Of a DNA stretch of 64,000 nt, positions 1 through 13,167 are shown in pieces (position 1 is the stretch's first letter; the number at the start of each line of letters is the position of its first letter). The DNA is taken from contig JAJNNX010000002.1 in the NCBI GenBank assembly GCA_023159155.1, positions 1,860,001 through 1,924,000 on the forward strand, in the 5' to 3' direction. The notes under the pieces are model-generated. The model did not search any database. It saw nothing but the letters and a program-made list of their open reading frames with translations, and was not told where the DNA came from. Position numbers and translations under genes: made by a program. Source of the DNA: Ustulina deusta. Taxonomy: Eukaryota > Ascomycota > Sordariomycetes > Xylariales > Xylariaceae.

Positions 1-896
1 CGCTTAGGTTAAAGACTTTGCCAACGCATCACCGCATGCTGAGAGGTGTGGTGTGGTGTGTGAGTGTGTGTGTGTGTGTGAGTGTGCGTGAGTGTGCGCG
101 CGTGTGTAGCCCTTTCAAAAGCATTCTGATCTGCCCCTTTCGTTCCACCTAGTATCAGCTCAGCTTCTTTCTCCGTTTTCCTCGCCTCTCGGAACGGCCT
201 CTTCTAATTTTTTATTTTTATTTTTATTTTATTTTTTCCCCTTACACTTGTCCTCTCTGTCAAGTGACATTCTTCGACAGAACATCTCGACACATATGTC
301 CTTCTGTCCGCCCAATGCCAATCTCTACTTCTGTGTGACTCTGCAGGATGGCCTTCTTCAAGAAGCTGTTCTAAGCACATCGAGTGGAGGTTGTGTCATG
401 AATCATTATTTATCTCATCAGAAAATGCGCCTAAATACAGAGAGCCTCGTTGCCTGACCTGCAACATGCGGATTCTTAAATCATACCCCATCGCCATCGC
501 TCCTTGAAGGGCCAAAATCCTTCTATGGAAATGCACCCCTCTTCTCTAGCACTTCGAATCCCACGATTGTCGATGCTATTCGCATCTCAATGCAATGAAA
601 CCGCACCGAGTACTCCACGCCTGCCGAGAAATTGGAATACCATAATATGAGGTCCAGATAGGTTGGGCGCGTACTGGCAGCACGGCAACACTCAAACTCC
701 CTTGGCAGGCTCGCGAGAGAAGGTTTATATGTTAGGTCGTTGCCGGCTGGGAAATGAGACCATCTCAAGAGCCAAGGATATAATGAGCTTCATTGAAAAT
801 GCATCAAACTGTTGCAAGACGTTGGGAAGAGAAGATGACGGAGGAGCGGAGACCACATCCTAGTCCAAGCGACACCGTGGGCACGTGCAGGTTGGC
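1..896. other. Intergenic, low-complexity start of window
   Basis: No convincing coding exon is visible. The stretch begins with a TG-rich microsatellite (about 47-106) and a T/A tract (about 206-237). Short open frames here have no recognisable family signature. It forms the 3' flank of the ARL8-like gene, which ends at 897. Confidence 0.6.
47..106. repeat. (TG)n/(GTGTG)-rich microsatellite
   Basis: A run dominated by TG dinucleotides with occasional GA and GC interruptions is directly visible. It is a simple sequence repeat with no sign of function. Confidence 0.9.
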
Positions 897-1741
897 TTAT
901 CTGTTCGCCCACTTCATAAGCCACTGCACTACGGCCTCTAAGTTGGTCTCCTCTTTCGCACTTATACCGTAGCAGGAGACCTCTCGGTGCGCTATAGTCT
1001 TCAGATCCAAAGAATCGATGAGCTCGTCGACCGAGATTTTGTTGGGCAGGTCCGACTTGTTACCAAGCACGAGCAAGGGGATGCCCTCGAGGGTCTTCTG
1101 CGACATAAGGGAATGAAGCTCATCTTTGGCCACAGGTAATTTGACGTCGTCCGCTATGTCAACGATGAAAACAATCGCACTCACGCCGCGACAATACCTT
1201 TCCCACATCGGTCTAAATCGAGGCTGGCCTCCCAAGTCCCAACACTTGATCGTCACATGGCCACGCTGTACCCGCTTCATGTTGAAGCCAACGGTAGGGA
1301 TGGAACTACATGGATCAGTCGGGAGGAACAACGGTATGATTTGTGCTGCATTCTGAGGGATATGCGAGGGATATGCGTGGAATATACGTATCGTCGGGAA
1401 GGGTAAGTCGCTTACTCGATCGTGAACTCTCCTCCCTGTGAGCCTAGTTAGCGGTAGTCCGGAGGGACATCACCGAAGCATGCAGATACGTACAGACAAC
1501 ACCCGAAGCAGAGATGTCTTTCCTGCATTCTCCAAGCCGATCATTGTCACATCCATCTCACTCGCCCTACCGACGGCTATTAGTTTACAACTCGTTTGCG
1601 CAAACAGCGCATGCGATTGCGACTGCCACGATGGAGGAGATTGGGCCTGTGCACGATGGTGTGCTAGCGTGGAGGACACCGGCGGACTTACCAAAAGGTC
1701 CTCAGCAGCCAGTCGTATACCTTGCGAAACAATCCCGCCAT
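897..1741 (-). CDS. arl8: ARL8-type Arf-like small GTPase
   Basis: Four exons on the minus strand: 1741-1692, 1566-1494, 1435-1416 and 1305-897, giving 183 residues, close to the usual ARL8 length (about 186). All phases close. The protein opens [13 protein letters not shown], an amphipathic N-terminus in place of the N-myristoyl glycine of true Arfs. It then shows the P-loop GLENAGKT, the switch I segment [21 protein letters not shown] (G3), NKSD (G4) and SAK (G5). The 20-nt third exon and the short first exon are easily missed by gene finders. ARL8 proteins are known to recruit kinesin and tethering factors to lysosomes or vacuoles; that role here is inferred from family. Splice sites are canonical (GTAAGT, GTACGT, GTAAGC). 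The start has an A three bases upstream on the coding strand. Confidence 0.93.
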
Positions 1742-4700
1742 GGTGTCGGCCAAGAGTGCTAGGTGCTCAGTGCTCGGTGTGTGGCGAGGGCTCAACGGTA
1801 AATGACCGAATACCCGGCTGCTGTAGAATTCAGGGAGTTAAGAACGAACTGGGTCGTAAGCGCAAGGCTGGACTGCTGAAGAAGGATGGAGTGAACCAAA
1901 AAATATGACCGGGATATCTCAAACAAGGTGTTAAATAGTTTGTGTCTCTAACCTGCAAAGTAAGTAACATGCAGAGTAATAAATAAAATGTCTCGTATGA
2001 CGGCGAGCGGCACTTTTGCTTGTTTAGCGCTCGCGGCGACGGGCGGGTCGGCTGCCAGGCGCAAATCGTGGTCGGTCAAGACAAGGTATGGAGCTCGTGC
2101 CGGTGGTGAAGACACGACCAGCGTTGTTGCAAGGAAAGATGGGTGAATGTGGGATGGAGAGTGACGCCGCTGGCAGAGGGTGACAGTTCCCCACCACGGA
2201 GATCGCACAAGCTGTAAGATGCCCCGTGCCTTCGACCGAGACGTGATCAACCAGGTGCCAGACGAGCCGGACGAGCCAAGCCAGGTGGGCTGCTGGCTGG
2301 CTGGCTAGGGGGAGGGGGGTATTGCTATTGCTAGAGAGGGTCAACCTTGCATTCGTCGAGACAGCGTCACAGAGCGGCTAGAAAGACCGGGGTTTCATTC
2401 GTCTATCGACCATGCGGTGGAGATTCGCGGCGCAAGCTTCGACCAAAAGAGACTTGCGGTTCGGTAGCAGAGGCAGGCGAGTGTACTGAAATAGCATCCA
2501 GATAGATTACACTACTGAAATAGCAGTTGGCTTTCGATCCGATTAAGTGCGAGCCGCGAAGTGAGCGCCAGCGCACATTGGGGGAAGAAACACGCTCACT
2601 CACCTTGCTTGCCCACTTGAGCCTCGAGGCCGCGCAGCGTTTGGCCTGCTAGGTTAGGGGTTGACAGGGAACGGGCCGGTCGCAAGTGGCTGCTCTAATA
2701 ACGAAGGGCAGGTCCCTCCCTACCTGGTATGACGATAGGTAGGTAATGGGCTGTGTGTGGTATGCTGGACGTGCCAGGTACGTGATGTGTGGTGTGAACT
2801 GGAGCCGATTAAGGAGACGAAAATCCTTCTCTACCTAGGCAGTCCTTGCTTCTGCCGGGGCCTCCGGGGATGTAGGTAGGTAGCGAGAACAGGCAGAGAT
2901 TTGAGGATGCTTGCACATGAGAAAAAGAAAGCCGCGTTCGATTAGTGGGAGACGAGTGCAAGGCCGACCAGTATCGTGTTGCTGAGAGGCGCCGCAATTT
3001 CTGTCGACTGGTTAGATCATCCCGATCGGGGGTGTGTCTTCATCACATTGGGTTAGGGAGGGAGGTGATCTGGACGTCGACAGGTAAGGTAGCTGGTAGG
3101 TAGCCAGACAGGTAGGTGTTGTGGTAGGAAGCTTCGTAATCTAGACCAGATACTTGTCTACTTCCTACGAATGCGTACATATAGTATTGTACTTACCTAA
3201 AAGCAGAGGTAGGTTGGGTACATGCCTATGACGATACATAGGTATCGATGTACATGGCGTGGGAGGCGGAGGGTTGAATAGGGCCACGAGTTTCTTGATC
3301 ATGTAGTGTAGATAATATGAGATTCCCGGTCCAAGTACCAGCTTGATTTTGGCACTGCAAGATAGGCATATGCTTCGTACGCCGGCCTAGATCCGATGCG
3401 GCTTCTTTCGCCCTTACCTGAGGATCCGTCTTTAGGGTGTGGTATAGGACAGACGAATGAGAGCAAAGGTTGATGACCACGGTATTGCCGTGCCCAATAC
3501 GGTCTCAGGGTACCTACTGTTGAGGGCCACCAAAGGATGGAATTACTAGGAAGGTTGCGATATAAGCGCGAAAACGAAAATGGCAGGTTGAGAATCAAGG
3601 TCTTTTGAGGCTGCCTGATTTCGGACGCACCGCCATGTAATAATCGAGAGTAAATCGAGACGACAAGGTGAACTAAAGAAGCAATGCAGGTCTATGTAGT
3701 ACATATCTACTACATACTACCTACTGCTGCTGCTGCTACTACTACTACTACATACATACTACCTTGGGTATATGCGCAGCTCGATTGCAGACCAACGATG
3801 GATGGTAGTTATGAGTCAATGAGCGGACCAGTGTAAGTATGTGGGTGACGGTTTAGGTACCTACATGCGAGCTGCAGTAGGACGTGCTACCTAGGTAGGT
3901 GATGGCCAACATGTAACTTAATGCGTAGGTACCTCGGGTTGGCTGCCTGCATAGACCGCAGAATGGCTTCGAGTCTAGGATACGCTGTGCCACAAGACGA
4001 ATGGTCGAGGGATTCCAACCGACCAAGTTCATGAGGACAGCTTCGGGAGCATTGAAGCCGTCGCTGTTGGCCGACGACGCATTGATTTGGGACGCGGAGA
4101 AAAACGATCAGAAATCAGACATAACAGGTAATTCGAAATGCTTTGCCTCCTAGCCGACGGGCAGGTGAGCAAGAGCCTGAGGACTTCTGAGGTGCTAGGT
4201 AGCCGGGAGCCGAATCACCAGCGACTCGCCCTTGGCGGACCTGGGGTGTGAGGGAATGTGGTCTCGTGAGAAGCGGCCTTGCTTTGGTTTCAGTCATGGA
4301 CCAACGAGAACTGTGCCCACTCAATCAACCCCACGCTTTCCTATCGCAGAGGCTTGACGCAACCAGTAGCCAGGTATCGTCCACTATCGAAGACAAGGGA
4401 AAACACAGGCCGACGTAAGGAGCTGGTCAGTTCGTTGAGGCTCAAGCTACCTACCGGTATCAGCAAGTTGGTTGATGTAGAACTCGAAATGGGGATAAAT
4501 GATCGGAAACTACCTACAGGTAGGCACTAAACAAATACTTAGTATACCTAGGTTCAGTGAGGTAGGGTACCTACCTGTTCCCCCCTCCTGTACGGTACGT
4601 GCTTCATAGGTTGTTGGTAGGTAGGTACATAAGGTACCTAAAGCCTGCCATGGATAAACCGGTTTATCGATAAGATAAGTCTGGGAGGTTCCGGTATCGC

Positions 4701-4913
4701 GATCCAGATAAGGATTTTTTTTGGTAGTGAGTTGGAATAGCTTCACAATCCCAGCGTCTAACTGACGGTCGCATCGGTGCTACGACCACGGGACCCCTTG
4801 CTGAAGCTTGCAGCTCTAGTTATTTCGTGCCCGCCGCGTTCTGGCTCAGTGCTGCAAACTGTGCGGTCTGCATTGCGACCCTAACTGTACCAATCCATCC
4901 AGCAGCCGTTGCG
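1742..4913. other. Long intergenic region rich in TACCTA/TAGGTA motifs
   Basis: No gene is supported in these 3.2 kb, only short unrelated open frames. The region is rich in short motifs of the TACCTA, TAGGTAGG and TACCTAGGTA type (for example about 2720-2740, 2870-2885, 3060-3115, 3890-3935 and 4500-4640) and has a CTG/CTA trinucleotide tract near 3721-3753. It contains the divergent promoter of the ARL8-like gene (leftward) and RPA2 (rightward). A TATA box or other fixed element cannot be assigned with confidence. Confidence 0.55.
3721..3753. repeat. CTG/CTA trinucleotide microsatellite
   Basis: Consecutive CTG units pass into CTA/ACT units. It is a simple repeat in intergenic DNA. Confidence 0.8.
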
Positions 4914-7900
4914 ATGGCGCGAAAGTCAACTTGCACCAGCTGGGATCACCAGTATCATACATTGCGCCGCGAGGACCTCTTTCGGAACCCGCCCACCGAT
5001 CATTCCGCCTATCCACTCTTGCAACAAGCTGTGAATCCTCATATCGAGTCCTTCGATGCCGTATTCGCCAACGACGGCCTGTTAGCTAGGGGCTTAGCGG
5101 ACATAGGGACGAGAGTGTTCCTGGATGGCAATGATCACACCCCTCCAGAAACCAGAAATCAGCTTTCGATCAAATACAAGAGCATACAACTTCAGAAATC
5201 GGCTCTACCGCCGGCCAACAAATTTGCTGTGAAAAGGGAGGTCTTGCCAGCCGAATGCCGAGAACGACATGTTACGTACCGAGGCAAGCTCTCAGCCACG
5301 TTTGAATATAAAATAAATGATGGCGTCCCAAAAGAGTTTACACGGGAGATTGGCGTGCTTCCGATCATGGTCAAGGTAAGTTACCTTTGGTCTTGCATAC
5401 ATGCAGCAAATGCGCTAACCTTGGATAGTCCAGTCATTGCCATCTTAGAGGGAACAGTCCCGCACAATTAGTTGCCCGAAAAGAAGAGGCAGAGGAGCTG
5501 GGAGGTTATTTTATCGTTAACGGAATTGAAAAGATTATACGTCTTTTACTTCTGAACAGGCGGAACTTCCCCTTAGCCATCTACCGCCCCAGCTTCACCA
5601 ACCGTGGCCCTGCCTACACCCCTTTTGGCATCATACTGAGGTCTGTTCGTCCTGATGAGACCTCTCAAACGAACGTTCTGCACTATCTCAATGACGGCAA
5701 CGTCACCTTTCGCTTTTCATGGAGAAAAAACGAGTACCTGGTACCAGTCATGATGGTCCTGAAGGCACTTGTGGAGACTAACGACAGAGAAATTTTCGAG
5801 GGTCTAGTTGGCTCTCCTGATTCAAAGGGGATCCAGAATACATTTCTTACGGATCGTGTCGAGCTCCTCTTACGCACATATAAAACCTATGGGGTATACA
5901 CTATGACACAAACCCGAGCGTACCTAGGAGAAAAGTTCAGACCTGTGTTAGGTGTACCCGACACGTTATCAAACTACGAGGTTGGAACTGAATTTTTACG
6001 GAGAGTCGTGTTGGTCCACCTTGGAAATATCAACGTTACTGAAGAGCAAGACTCTGATAAATTTCGTCTTCTCCTGCTGATGATCAGAAAGCTTTACGCC
6101 CTTGTTGCTGGGGATTGTGCTGTAGACAATCCTGACGCCGTCCAAAATCAAGAAATCCTGCTTGGTGGATTTTTGTACGGCCAAGTAATCAAGGAACGCC
6201 TGGATGAGCTGATATCGAGTGGCCTGCGCTTAGGCCTACGAGAGTACTTCAGAAAATCGTCTTCACACAATTTCAACTCGGACGAATTCAGGAAGGACTT
6301 TCCCATCAAGATTTTCCAAAAAACCAATGAAAATGTCGGCAATGCTCTCGAATACTTCCTCTCAACTGGCAACTTGTCAAGTCCATCAGGTCTAGATCTC
6401 CAGCAGGTATCCGGGTTCACCGTGGTAGCCGAGAAGCTCAACTTCCTCCGATTTATCAGCCATTTCCGGATGGTACACAGAGGTAGTTTCTTCGCTCAGT
6501 TGAAGACGACAACTGTTCGAAAGTTGTTACCAGAGTCTTGGGGCTTTCTTTGTCCCGTACATACCCCTGATGGTTCTCCCTGTGGTCTCTTGAATCATCT
6601 TGCTCATAAATGCAAGATTATGACCGAATCTGTCGATGCCACAACCATCCCCCAGCTTGCTGCTGAGCTCGGCGTTGTTGACACATCGTCCGCTGCTACT
6701 GACGAAAGTGTTGTCGTAATGCTAAACGGCAGAATCTTGGGTTGGTGTAACCCGTCCGAATCGCGGCGAATAGCCGACACTTTCCGATACTGGAAAGTGG
6801 AGGGCTCGCATGGAATACCTTTAGAACTTGAAATCGGCCATGTTCCTTCGTCTAACGGGGGCTCCTATCCTGGTATCTTTATGTCGGCAGAGCCTGCTAG
6901 GATGGTCCGGCCAACCAAGTACCTCCCGCTGGATAAAGAAGATTTTGTTGGTACCCTAGAACAACCCTACATGACTATTGCCTGTACTGAACAAGAGATT
7001 GTTTCGGGAGAGTCAACACACGTTGAATTTGATCCCACGAACATTCTCTCAATCCTGGCTAACATGACTCCATTTTCTGACTTTAATCAATCGCCAAGAA
7101 ACATGTACCAGTGTCAGATGGGCAAGCAGACAATGGGAACACCAGCAACAGCCTTGGCATATCGGACCGACAACAAGATGTACCGTCTCCAAACTGGCCA
7201 AACACCAGTTGTTCGATCTCCTCTTCACAACGCTTATGGATTTGACAACTTCCCCAATGGAACCAATGCCGTCGTTGCAGTGATATCGTATACCGGGTAC
7301 GACATGGATGATGCTATGATTATAAATAAGTCCGCGCATGAAAGGGGTTTTGGTTATGGAACAATCTACAAGACGAAAAAATACACAATTAAAGAGGAAA
7401 GCCGGAGCAAGTCAACAAAAAATGTGGATAAGCTTTTTGGTTTTGCTCCCGGGAGCGCGGTGAAGGCTTGGACACAAACGATGCTTGATCAGGACGGTCT
7501 GCCTCACGTAGGACGTGCCGTGCAAGAAGGCGACGTCATCTTCGCTTATCATACGGTCTCGGCAGATTACAGCGGGCATCTTGTGAACCGGGACGGGGTC
7601 ACCAAGTATGAGAAGTACAAGGACTCGGAGCAGGCTTTTATCGAAGAGGTGCGAATTATTGGAAGTGAATTGGGCAATGAACCAGCCCAGACGATCTCGA
7701 TCAAATTTCGGATACCTCGATCACCCATTATTGGCGATAAATTCTCCTCGCGACACGGTCAGAAGGGTGTGTGCTCGCAGAAGTGGCCTGCCATTGACAT
7801 GCCATTCTCGGAGTCCGGCATCCAACCCGATATCATTATCAACCCTCACGCCTTTCCATCTCGTATGACGATTGGCATGTTTGTGGAATCGCTTGCAGGT

Positions 7901-8686
7901 AAGGCCGGGGCCCTCCATGGTCTAGCTCAAGACTCGACTCCGTTCCGGTTTGACGAGGATAACCCCGCGGCGGACTACTTCGGTCATCAGCTAATGAAGG
8001 CTGGCTACAACTACCACGGCAACGAGCCAATGTACTCTGGCATCACGGGTCAAGAGCTGGCAGCAGATATCTACGTCGGCGTTGTGTACTACCAACGATT
8101 GCGACACATGGTAAACGACAAGTATCAAGTCAGAACCACGGGGCCCGTCGTAGCGACGACAGGGCAACCGATCAAGGGCAGAAAGCGAGGAGGTGGTATT
8201 CGTGTCGGCGAAATGGAGCGAGATGCCTTGCTGGCTCATGGCACCGCATTCCTTCTGCAAGATCGTCTTTTGAACTGCTCCGACTACACCCCCACGTGGG
8301 TTTGTCGAAAGTGTGGTTCGTTCCTGTCGGCACAGCCGACGGTCACACCTTTCGGTGGAAAGAAGAAAGTAGTGAACACAGTGCGTTGTCGCAACTGTGC
8401 AAGACGCCTGGATCAGATGCCAGACGTCGAAGTGACGAAGTTAAAAGGAGAGATATGGGAAGATGGCCAAGGCACCCAGTGGATTGGAGGTGAAGAAACC
8501 ACAAAAGTAGCAGTTCCAGGAGCATTAAAGTATCTTGACGTAGAGCTTGCGGCCATGGGAGTAAAACTTAGGTATCGGGTTGATCCAAAAGATGCCATAC
8601 GGAAAGGACGCTTGGTTCAGAAAACACCAGAAGATGTTGGTCTCAACAACAAGCGTTTACCGGCATTGGCGGTGGCTTCGACGTAA
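4914..8686 (+). CDS. RPA2: DNA-directed RNA polymerase I second-largest subunit (RPA2/RPA135)
   Basis: Two exons, 4914-5375 and 5429-8686, separated by a 53-nt GTAAGT...TAG intron, give 1,239 residues, the usual size of fungal A135. The ATG at 4914 (MARKSTCTSWDHQY) is chosen because similarity to A135 begins there; in-frame sequence upstream to 4827 does not look conserved. Family marks include the beta-lobe segment AEELGGYFIVNGIEK after the intron, LLPESWGFLCPVHTPDGSPCG, the hybrid-binding block IGDKFSSRHGQKG near residue 922, and NPHAFPSRMTIGM. A C-terminal zinc site (CRKC ... CRNC, about residues 1111-1150) contains the insert typical of Pol I rather than Pol II or III. The protein pairs with RPA190 to form the nucleolar enzyme that transcribes 35S rDNA. 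The subtype rests on length, the N-terminus and the zinc-site spacing. Confidence 0.96.
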
Positions 8687-10255
8687 AGGAAACAAAAGTT
8701 TTACCTACATACTTGTAGGTGTCAAAGGCCTACTGGTGCATTTACGCTCAACTGGCATTATTAAGAGTCTGTCTATATGTATTTCTCATATTATCGGAAT
8801 ACACCAACACGAGTCGAGGAGATCAAATTTGCTACGGCCGAACCCACCTTGAGCAACGGTATATCATGCCACATTTACAGAAACCGAGGCCAAGCCTATA
8901 CGCAGAGTCAGACAGGTCCGCTGTGAGGCTACTATTGCAAAGGGACATGTATCCGAGAGGCTGGTCGGCTTGTGTCAGGTTGACGAGACACGACTTGTAT
9001 TACATTCATTGGAGCTACGAAATCATGTATACAGTATCTACTAGACATGCAGGCTGCCGTGGCCGGGAAAGGAAAGGGGCAAAGCAGGTGTTTGGCGGCT
9101 GCAAGCCGGTCGTGCATTGTCTGTCTTAATGCTGCCGCGCCTGTTTGCCTTTCGCACCACGTTGTAACCGGCTTTCCATCTGAACTCAAGCTGGTTCGGG
9201 GTACGAGACAACGCCCTACCCAAGCGAGCAGCGAGTGAGGGAGAACCCTTTCACAGCAGGAGATTCGCTTCCCCATTCCCGACCTGAGCCATCGTAGATC
9301 CTCTAGATTGGAAGTAGGCGTGGTAACTTACGCGGCTGTCCCATCTCCTGCCTGCCGTATTCACTAGGCATATACTTACTTACCTTATTGAGTACGAGGT
9401 AGTGGCATGTGCCTGTAGGTACCATACATGAGGTAGTGGCTCCTTGGAGGTCCCTGCAGACATGGAATCATCAAACGGATGACTCGTCACTCTCCTGCTT
9501 GCTCCTTCCTACAACCGCAAGCTTGGTGGAACTAGCCAACCACGGGGTACAGATAGTAGGTAGGTATATGTACCTTAGGCATGGAGGTAGGCGTCTAAGA
9601 GGTAAGGTACAGCTTTGGAGCGCATGTGCATGTGGTCTTCACCTTACACAGCTCACCTGCCTGCATAGATAAATGAGATGCTACTGGCATGATCTCGCTC
9701 CTCTTTTGACCGTTCCTGTCGAACATCCTTAATCACCTACCAATATCGACCTAATGTAATCATCTAGCCATCTAAAATGCGCTCAAGTTCTCGAGGCCGC
9801 CGCTCGTCAATCCACCTCTGATTCGGTTTAATTCCACCTCACCTCCCCATCCTGCCTAGCCCCTGTGCTGTTTCTGCCTGTGCGCGAGTATTCCTCCATA
9901 CGTGTGCGAGCATTGGGTTCATGTTGCGCCCCTGAATCGCAATATCACCTTGCACGCACTCCTTCAAGTTGTAGGTTATTTCTCCCATTTCTCCTTTCAG
10001 AGCACCATGCGCATACTCTTTGCTTCGCACTTGGTTCCAAACGCGGATTCAGCACAGACCACACAGGGACACCGAGATTGGTCTGTCCACGACACTCATC
10101 TTCAACCCGAGTTCACACATACGCCTCCCGATTTCGCCGTCACCTGTGCACCCAAGCCCCAGACAGCTCCCGCTCCTTTCCCTTTTCCTGGCCGCAACGT
10201 CTGACCTTTACGTGACTCAACCAGCCGCTCCACCCTTTGGTTGTGTAAGCCCACC
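8687..10255. other. Intergenic between RPA2 and tyrosinase
   Basis: Nothing gene-like is supported over about 1.57 kb. It contains scattered GTAGGT/TACCTA motifs (about 9370-9620). From about 9,850 to 10,250 it becomes CT-rich, which suits the 5' leader of the tyrosinase gene. Open frames here overlap each other in several frames and carry no domain signature. Confidence 0.55.
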
Positions 10256-12357
10256 ATGGCGCCCATCCGCGTCGTTGTCTTGTTCGTCTCTTTCTTCTTG
10301 TCCCATGGCCTCGCAAATTCCTACAGCGCCAAGGGATATGACTATGGCCACCACATGAACCTTCGCGTCAACAAGAGGGACTTTGACCAGTCCTCAATTG
10401 TGAGCAGTCTCCCTCTTGTCGATGACCAGCCGCAGCCAAGGTTGGAGATTCGAGACCTACAAAAGAACCATGACCAGTGGAACCTGTACCTTCTCGCCCT
10501 CAGCTGGATGCAGTACACATCGCAGGATTCCCCCTTCTCATGGTACCAGATTGCCGGTGGGTGAAGACTCAACTGGGAGCAGCCTTGTGCGCTGACACGA
10601 AGTAGGTATTCACGGTGCCCCCGGCCTAACCTGGGGGAATGTCACTCCTCTTCCAGGGAACGATAACATCGGCTATTGCCACCATGTCTCTATCCTCTTT
10701 CCTACCTGGCATCGGCCATATCTCGTGTTATACGAGGTAAGAAACCCCGAGTGTGAAGTCTGCGTCTGGGCTGGGCGTCGCTGATTGACAGCCACACTCT
10801 AGCAAACCTTGTACAACATAGTCCAGTTCATTGCCTCACTGTGGCCGCCCAAGGACCTTGACAGGGTCCAGGACGCTGCCAAAAGATTTAGAATTCCTTA
10901 CTGGGACTGGGCTGCTGCGCCTCCGCTCGGAGAGAGCGTGCTTCCTCTCAGCATTGGTGGCTCCTCGACCGCGAATGTGTCTGGCCCTAATGGCATTCAA
11001 AGCATCTCGAATCCTCTTTTTAGTTTCACTTTCAACCCCTTCAATGGATCTATATTCTCCGATGCCCCTGTAAGTTCTTTCGAATCAGATATATTGCCAG
11101 AGTTCGCCATGCCGACTAATATCCTAGTACAACAAATGGAACGAAACGAAGCGTGCGCCATATCCTACTACTGATCCTAATGCTATCTCCAATAACTCTT
11201 TCGTGGCTGCTTCGCTTGATCACCATCTCCCGTCGTACCAGCAGCGTCTTTACAATTTGTTCGCAAATTATCCAAACTACACGCATTTTAGCAACGAGGG
11301 ATGGATTGGTCAAAGCAATAACGGCACCTATGACTCCATCGAATCACTCCATGATTCTGTCCACACCATCGGAGGCGGAGTATGGGGCCACCTGGCCATC
11401 ATTGCATATTCTGCGTTTGATCCCTTATTTTTTCTCCACCATGCTAATGTCGACAGAATTTTCGCGATGTGGCAGGCTATTCATAACGACACATATGTAG
11501 TTCCCACGGCTGCTGTCTATGCGACCCACACTGAGAATCAGGGGGCTATTGAGGATATTCAGACCCCGCTGAAACCTTTTTTCATCAATGACACTTCGTT
11601 TTGGACGTCGGACATGGTCAGAGACATCGAGACTTTTGGTTACACGTACACGGAAGTTGCCAACAAGACGCGCGAAGATGTCGTGGCTGCGATTAACCGC
11701 CTGTATACAGACTACAGCCCGGCGACGATAAAACTTAGAAGCAATCGAAACTCGCTGGCTCATGCAGATCATTTAGTTGACGACCAAACACCCAAAACCA
11801 TGGCCCAACAGGATTCCCGCGAATCAAGGGTCATGGCTTGGCAACACAAATCAGCAGCCCCTTTGCCAATGAATGCAGTCTTTACAGTCAGCTCTAAGGG
11901 CAAATCCTATCGCGAATGGATCGCAAATATACAAGTCAAGAAGCATGCATTAAATTGCTCCTTCTTGATTTATCTTTTCTTGGGAGATGTCCCAGATGAC
12001 ACCTCTTTATGGCAAAACCTTCACAATTTAGTCGGTTCTCTCGGAGTGTTTGCAGATCATGGTCGGTCGATGGGAGGCGAACATGGGAAAGTAACTGGAA
12101 CTATCCCATTGACGTCGGCACTGATACATATGGCTGCTGATGGACATGTCTTAAGCCTGGACCCAGAGGATGTTGAACCGTTCCTTAAGTCTGCTCTACA
12201 ACTAAGGATCGCCCTAGTGGATGGGACTGCCATTAGCATCAATGAAGTTGATGGGCTCTACATCAATATTGCTAGTTCAGTGGTCACGGTTCCGACTACA
12301 GAACATCAGCTTCCTAAGTGGGGAGAAGTTGAGTCAAATTTTGATCTCGTCGCATAA
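10256..12357 (+). CDS. Secreted fungal tyrosinase (type 3 copper protein)
   Basis: Four exons, 10256-10556, 10606-10736, 10803-11069 and 11128-12357, give 642 residues. The ATG at 10256 sits in an ACCATGG context and starts a hydrophobic signal peptide (MAPIRVVVLFVSFFLSHGLA). A Lys-Arg (NKRD) further on could be a Kex2 site. The CuA site is H103, H127 and H136 with Cys125 two residues before H127, the Cys-x-His arrangement that forms the thioether bridge in fungal tyrosinases (GYCHHVSILFPTWHRPY). The CuB site is H308 and H312 (HDSVH) plus the HHANVDR block at residues 337-338. The roughly 230 residues after CuB match the position of the C-terminal lid domain that keeps proenzymes latent. Expected activity is oxidation of mono- and o-diphenols to quinones for pigment or detoxification. 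No pigment-cluster partners lie next to it. The first intron is only 49 nt. Confidence 0.95.
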
Positions 12358-13167
12358 CACTTGGCTGTCATCACTTTCTCGGCATTGCCCGTTGGCACTA
12401 CATGGGGAAACTTAGGACTGGCTTTAGGAGTCATTTGGGTTTTTTGATTTCATGTCCATATCTGGTGCTCAGCAATGAGTAACCTCCCTCAAATTGCGCT
12501 ATACCCCTTAATAATGAGGGTAATTGTAGAGTACTATGATATTGTAAAATGATACTTAGGTTATCTGTTCCTAAACCCTATTTACTCCTTAGCTAGTGAA
12601 CATAGATGTTGTGTTAATGATGACTCGTACTAAACTTGAAATTGGGTTAGAAAACAGTTAATATTGGGGTCTCTGGAATTTATATTGGTATCAAACGGGA
12701 AGAGGAATTAAATGTCTTTCTAGATAGTCTTTCTAGTCTCTTCTAGTTTTTTGCTTATTTTTTGAAAAGGGAAAATGCAGCAAAAGGCTACTTGTGTACA
12801 TCTCCTACGTAGAAGACTGTTAGTTACCGTGACAAGCCTTTAGCAAGACTTGCTCGTCACGAATCACTAGCTGTCGCTATCTTTTATAATAGGAAGTGCA
12901 GTGGTGTAACTGAAAAAATGTTTTTATTTACTTTTGTAATGGCTTTGAGAAGTGGCTAGGGCCTTAGGTGGTTCTGTTGCCCCCGGGTTTGAATAATGGT
13001 AGCCGAATAAACCGTTGCTGCAGTTCCTAAGGCAACACATCCTCTTGTTCCCAGGTATTTTTATTCACGCTGCGTGCATGTTTTAACAGATTTCCATGAA
13101 AATTTCTCTCCTTTCGCCACACAACAAATGCTCGCTCTATCAAGGTTCAGAATGAACACAAAACACC
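12358..13167. other. Intergenic, moderately AT-rich
   Basis: No coding exon is supported. The stretch holds the tyrosinase 3' end and the upstream region of the next plus-strand gene. A TTTTAGTT/TCTTTCTAG-type pyrimidine tract lies near 12,715-12,760. No repeat of note was seen. Confidence 0.5.

Noticed and set aside
10241..10255. Upstream in-frame TTG as start of the tyrosinase
   Set aside because: TTG initiation is unlikely in a nuclear fungal gene. The ATG at 10256 has a good context and starts directly at the signal peptide.
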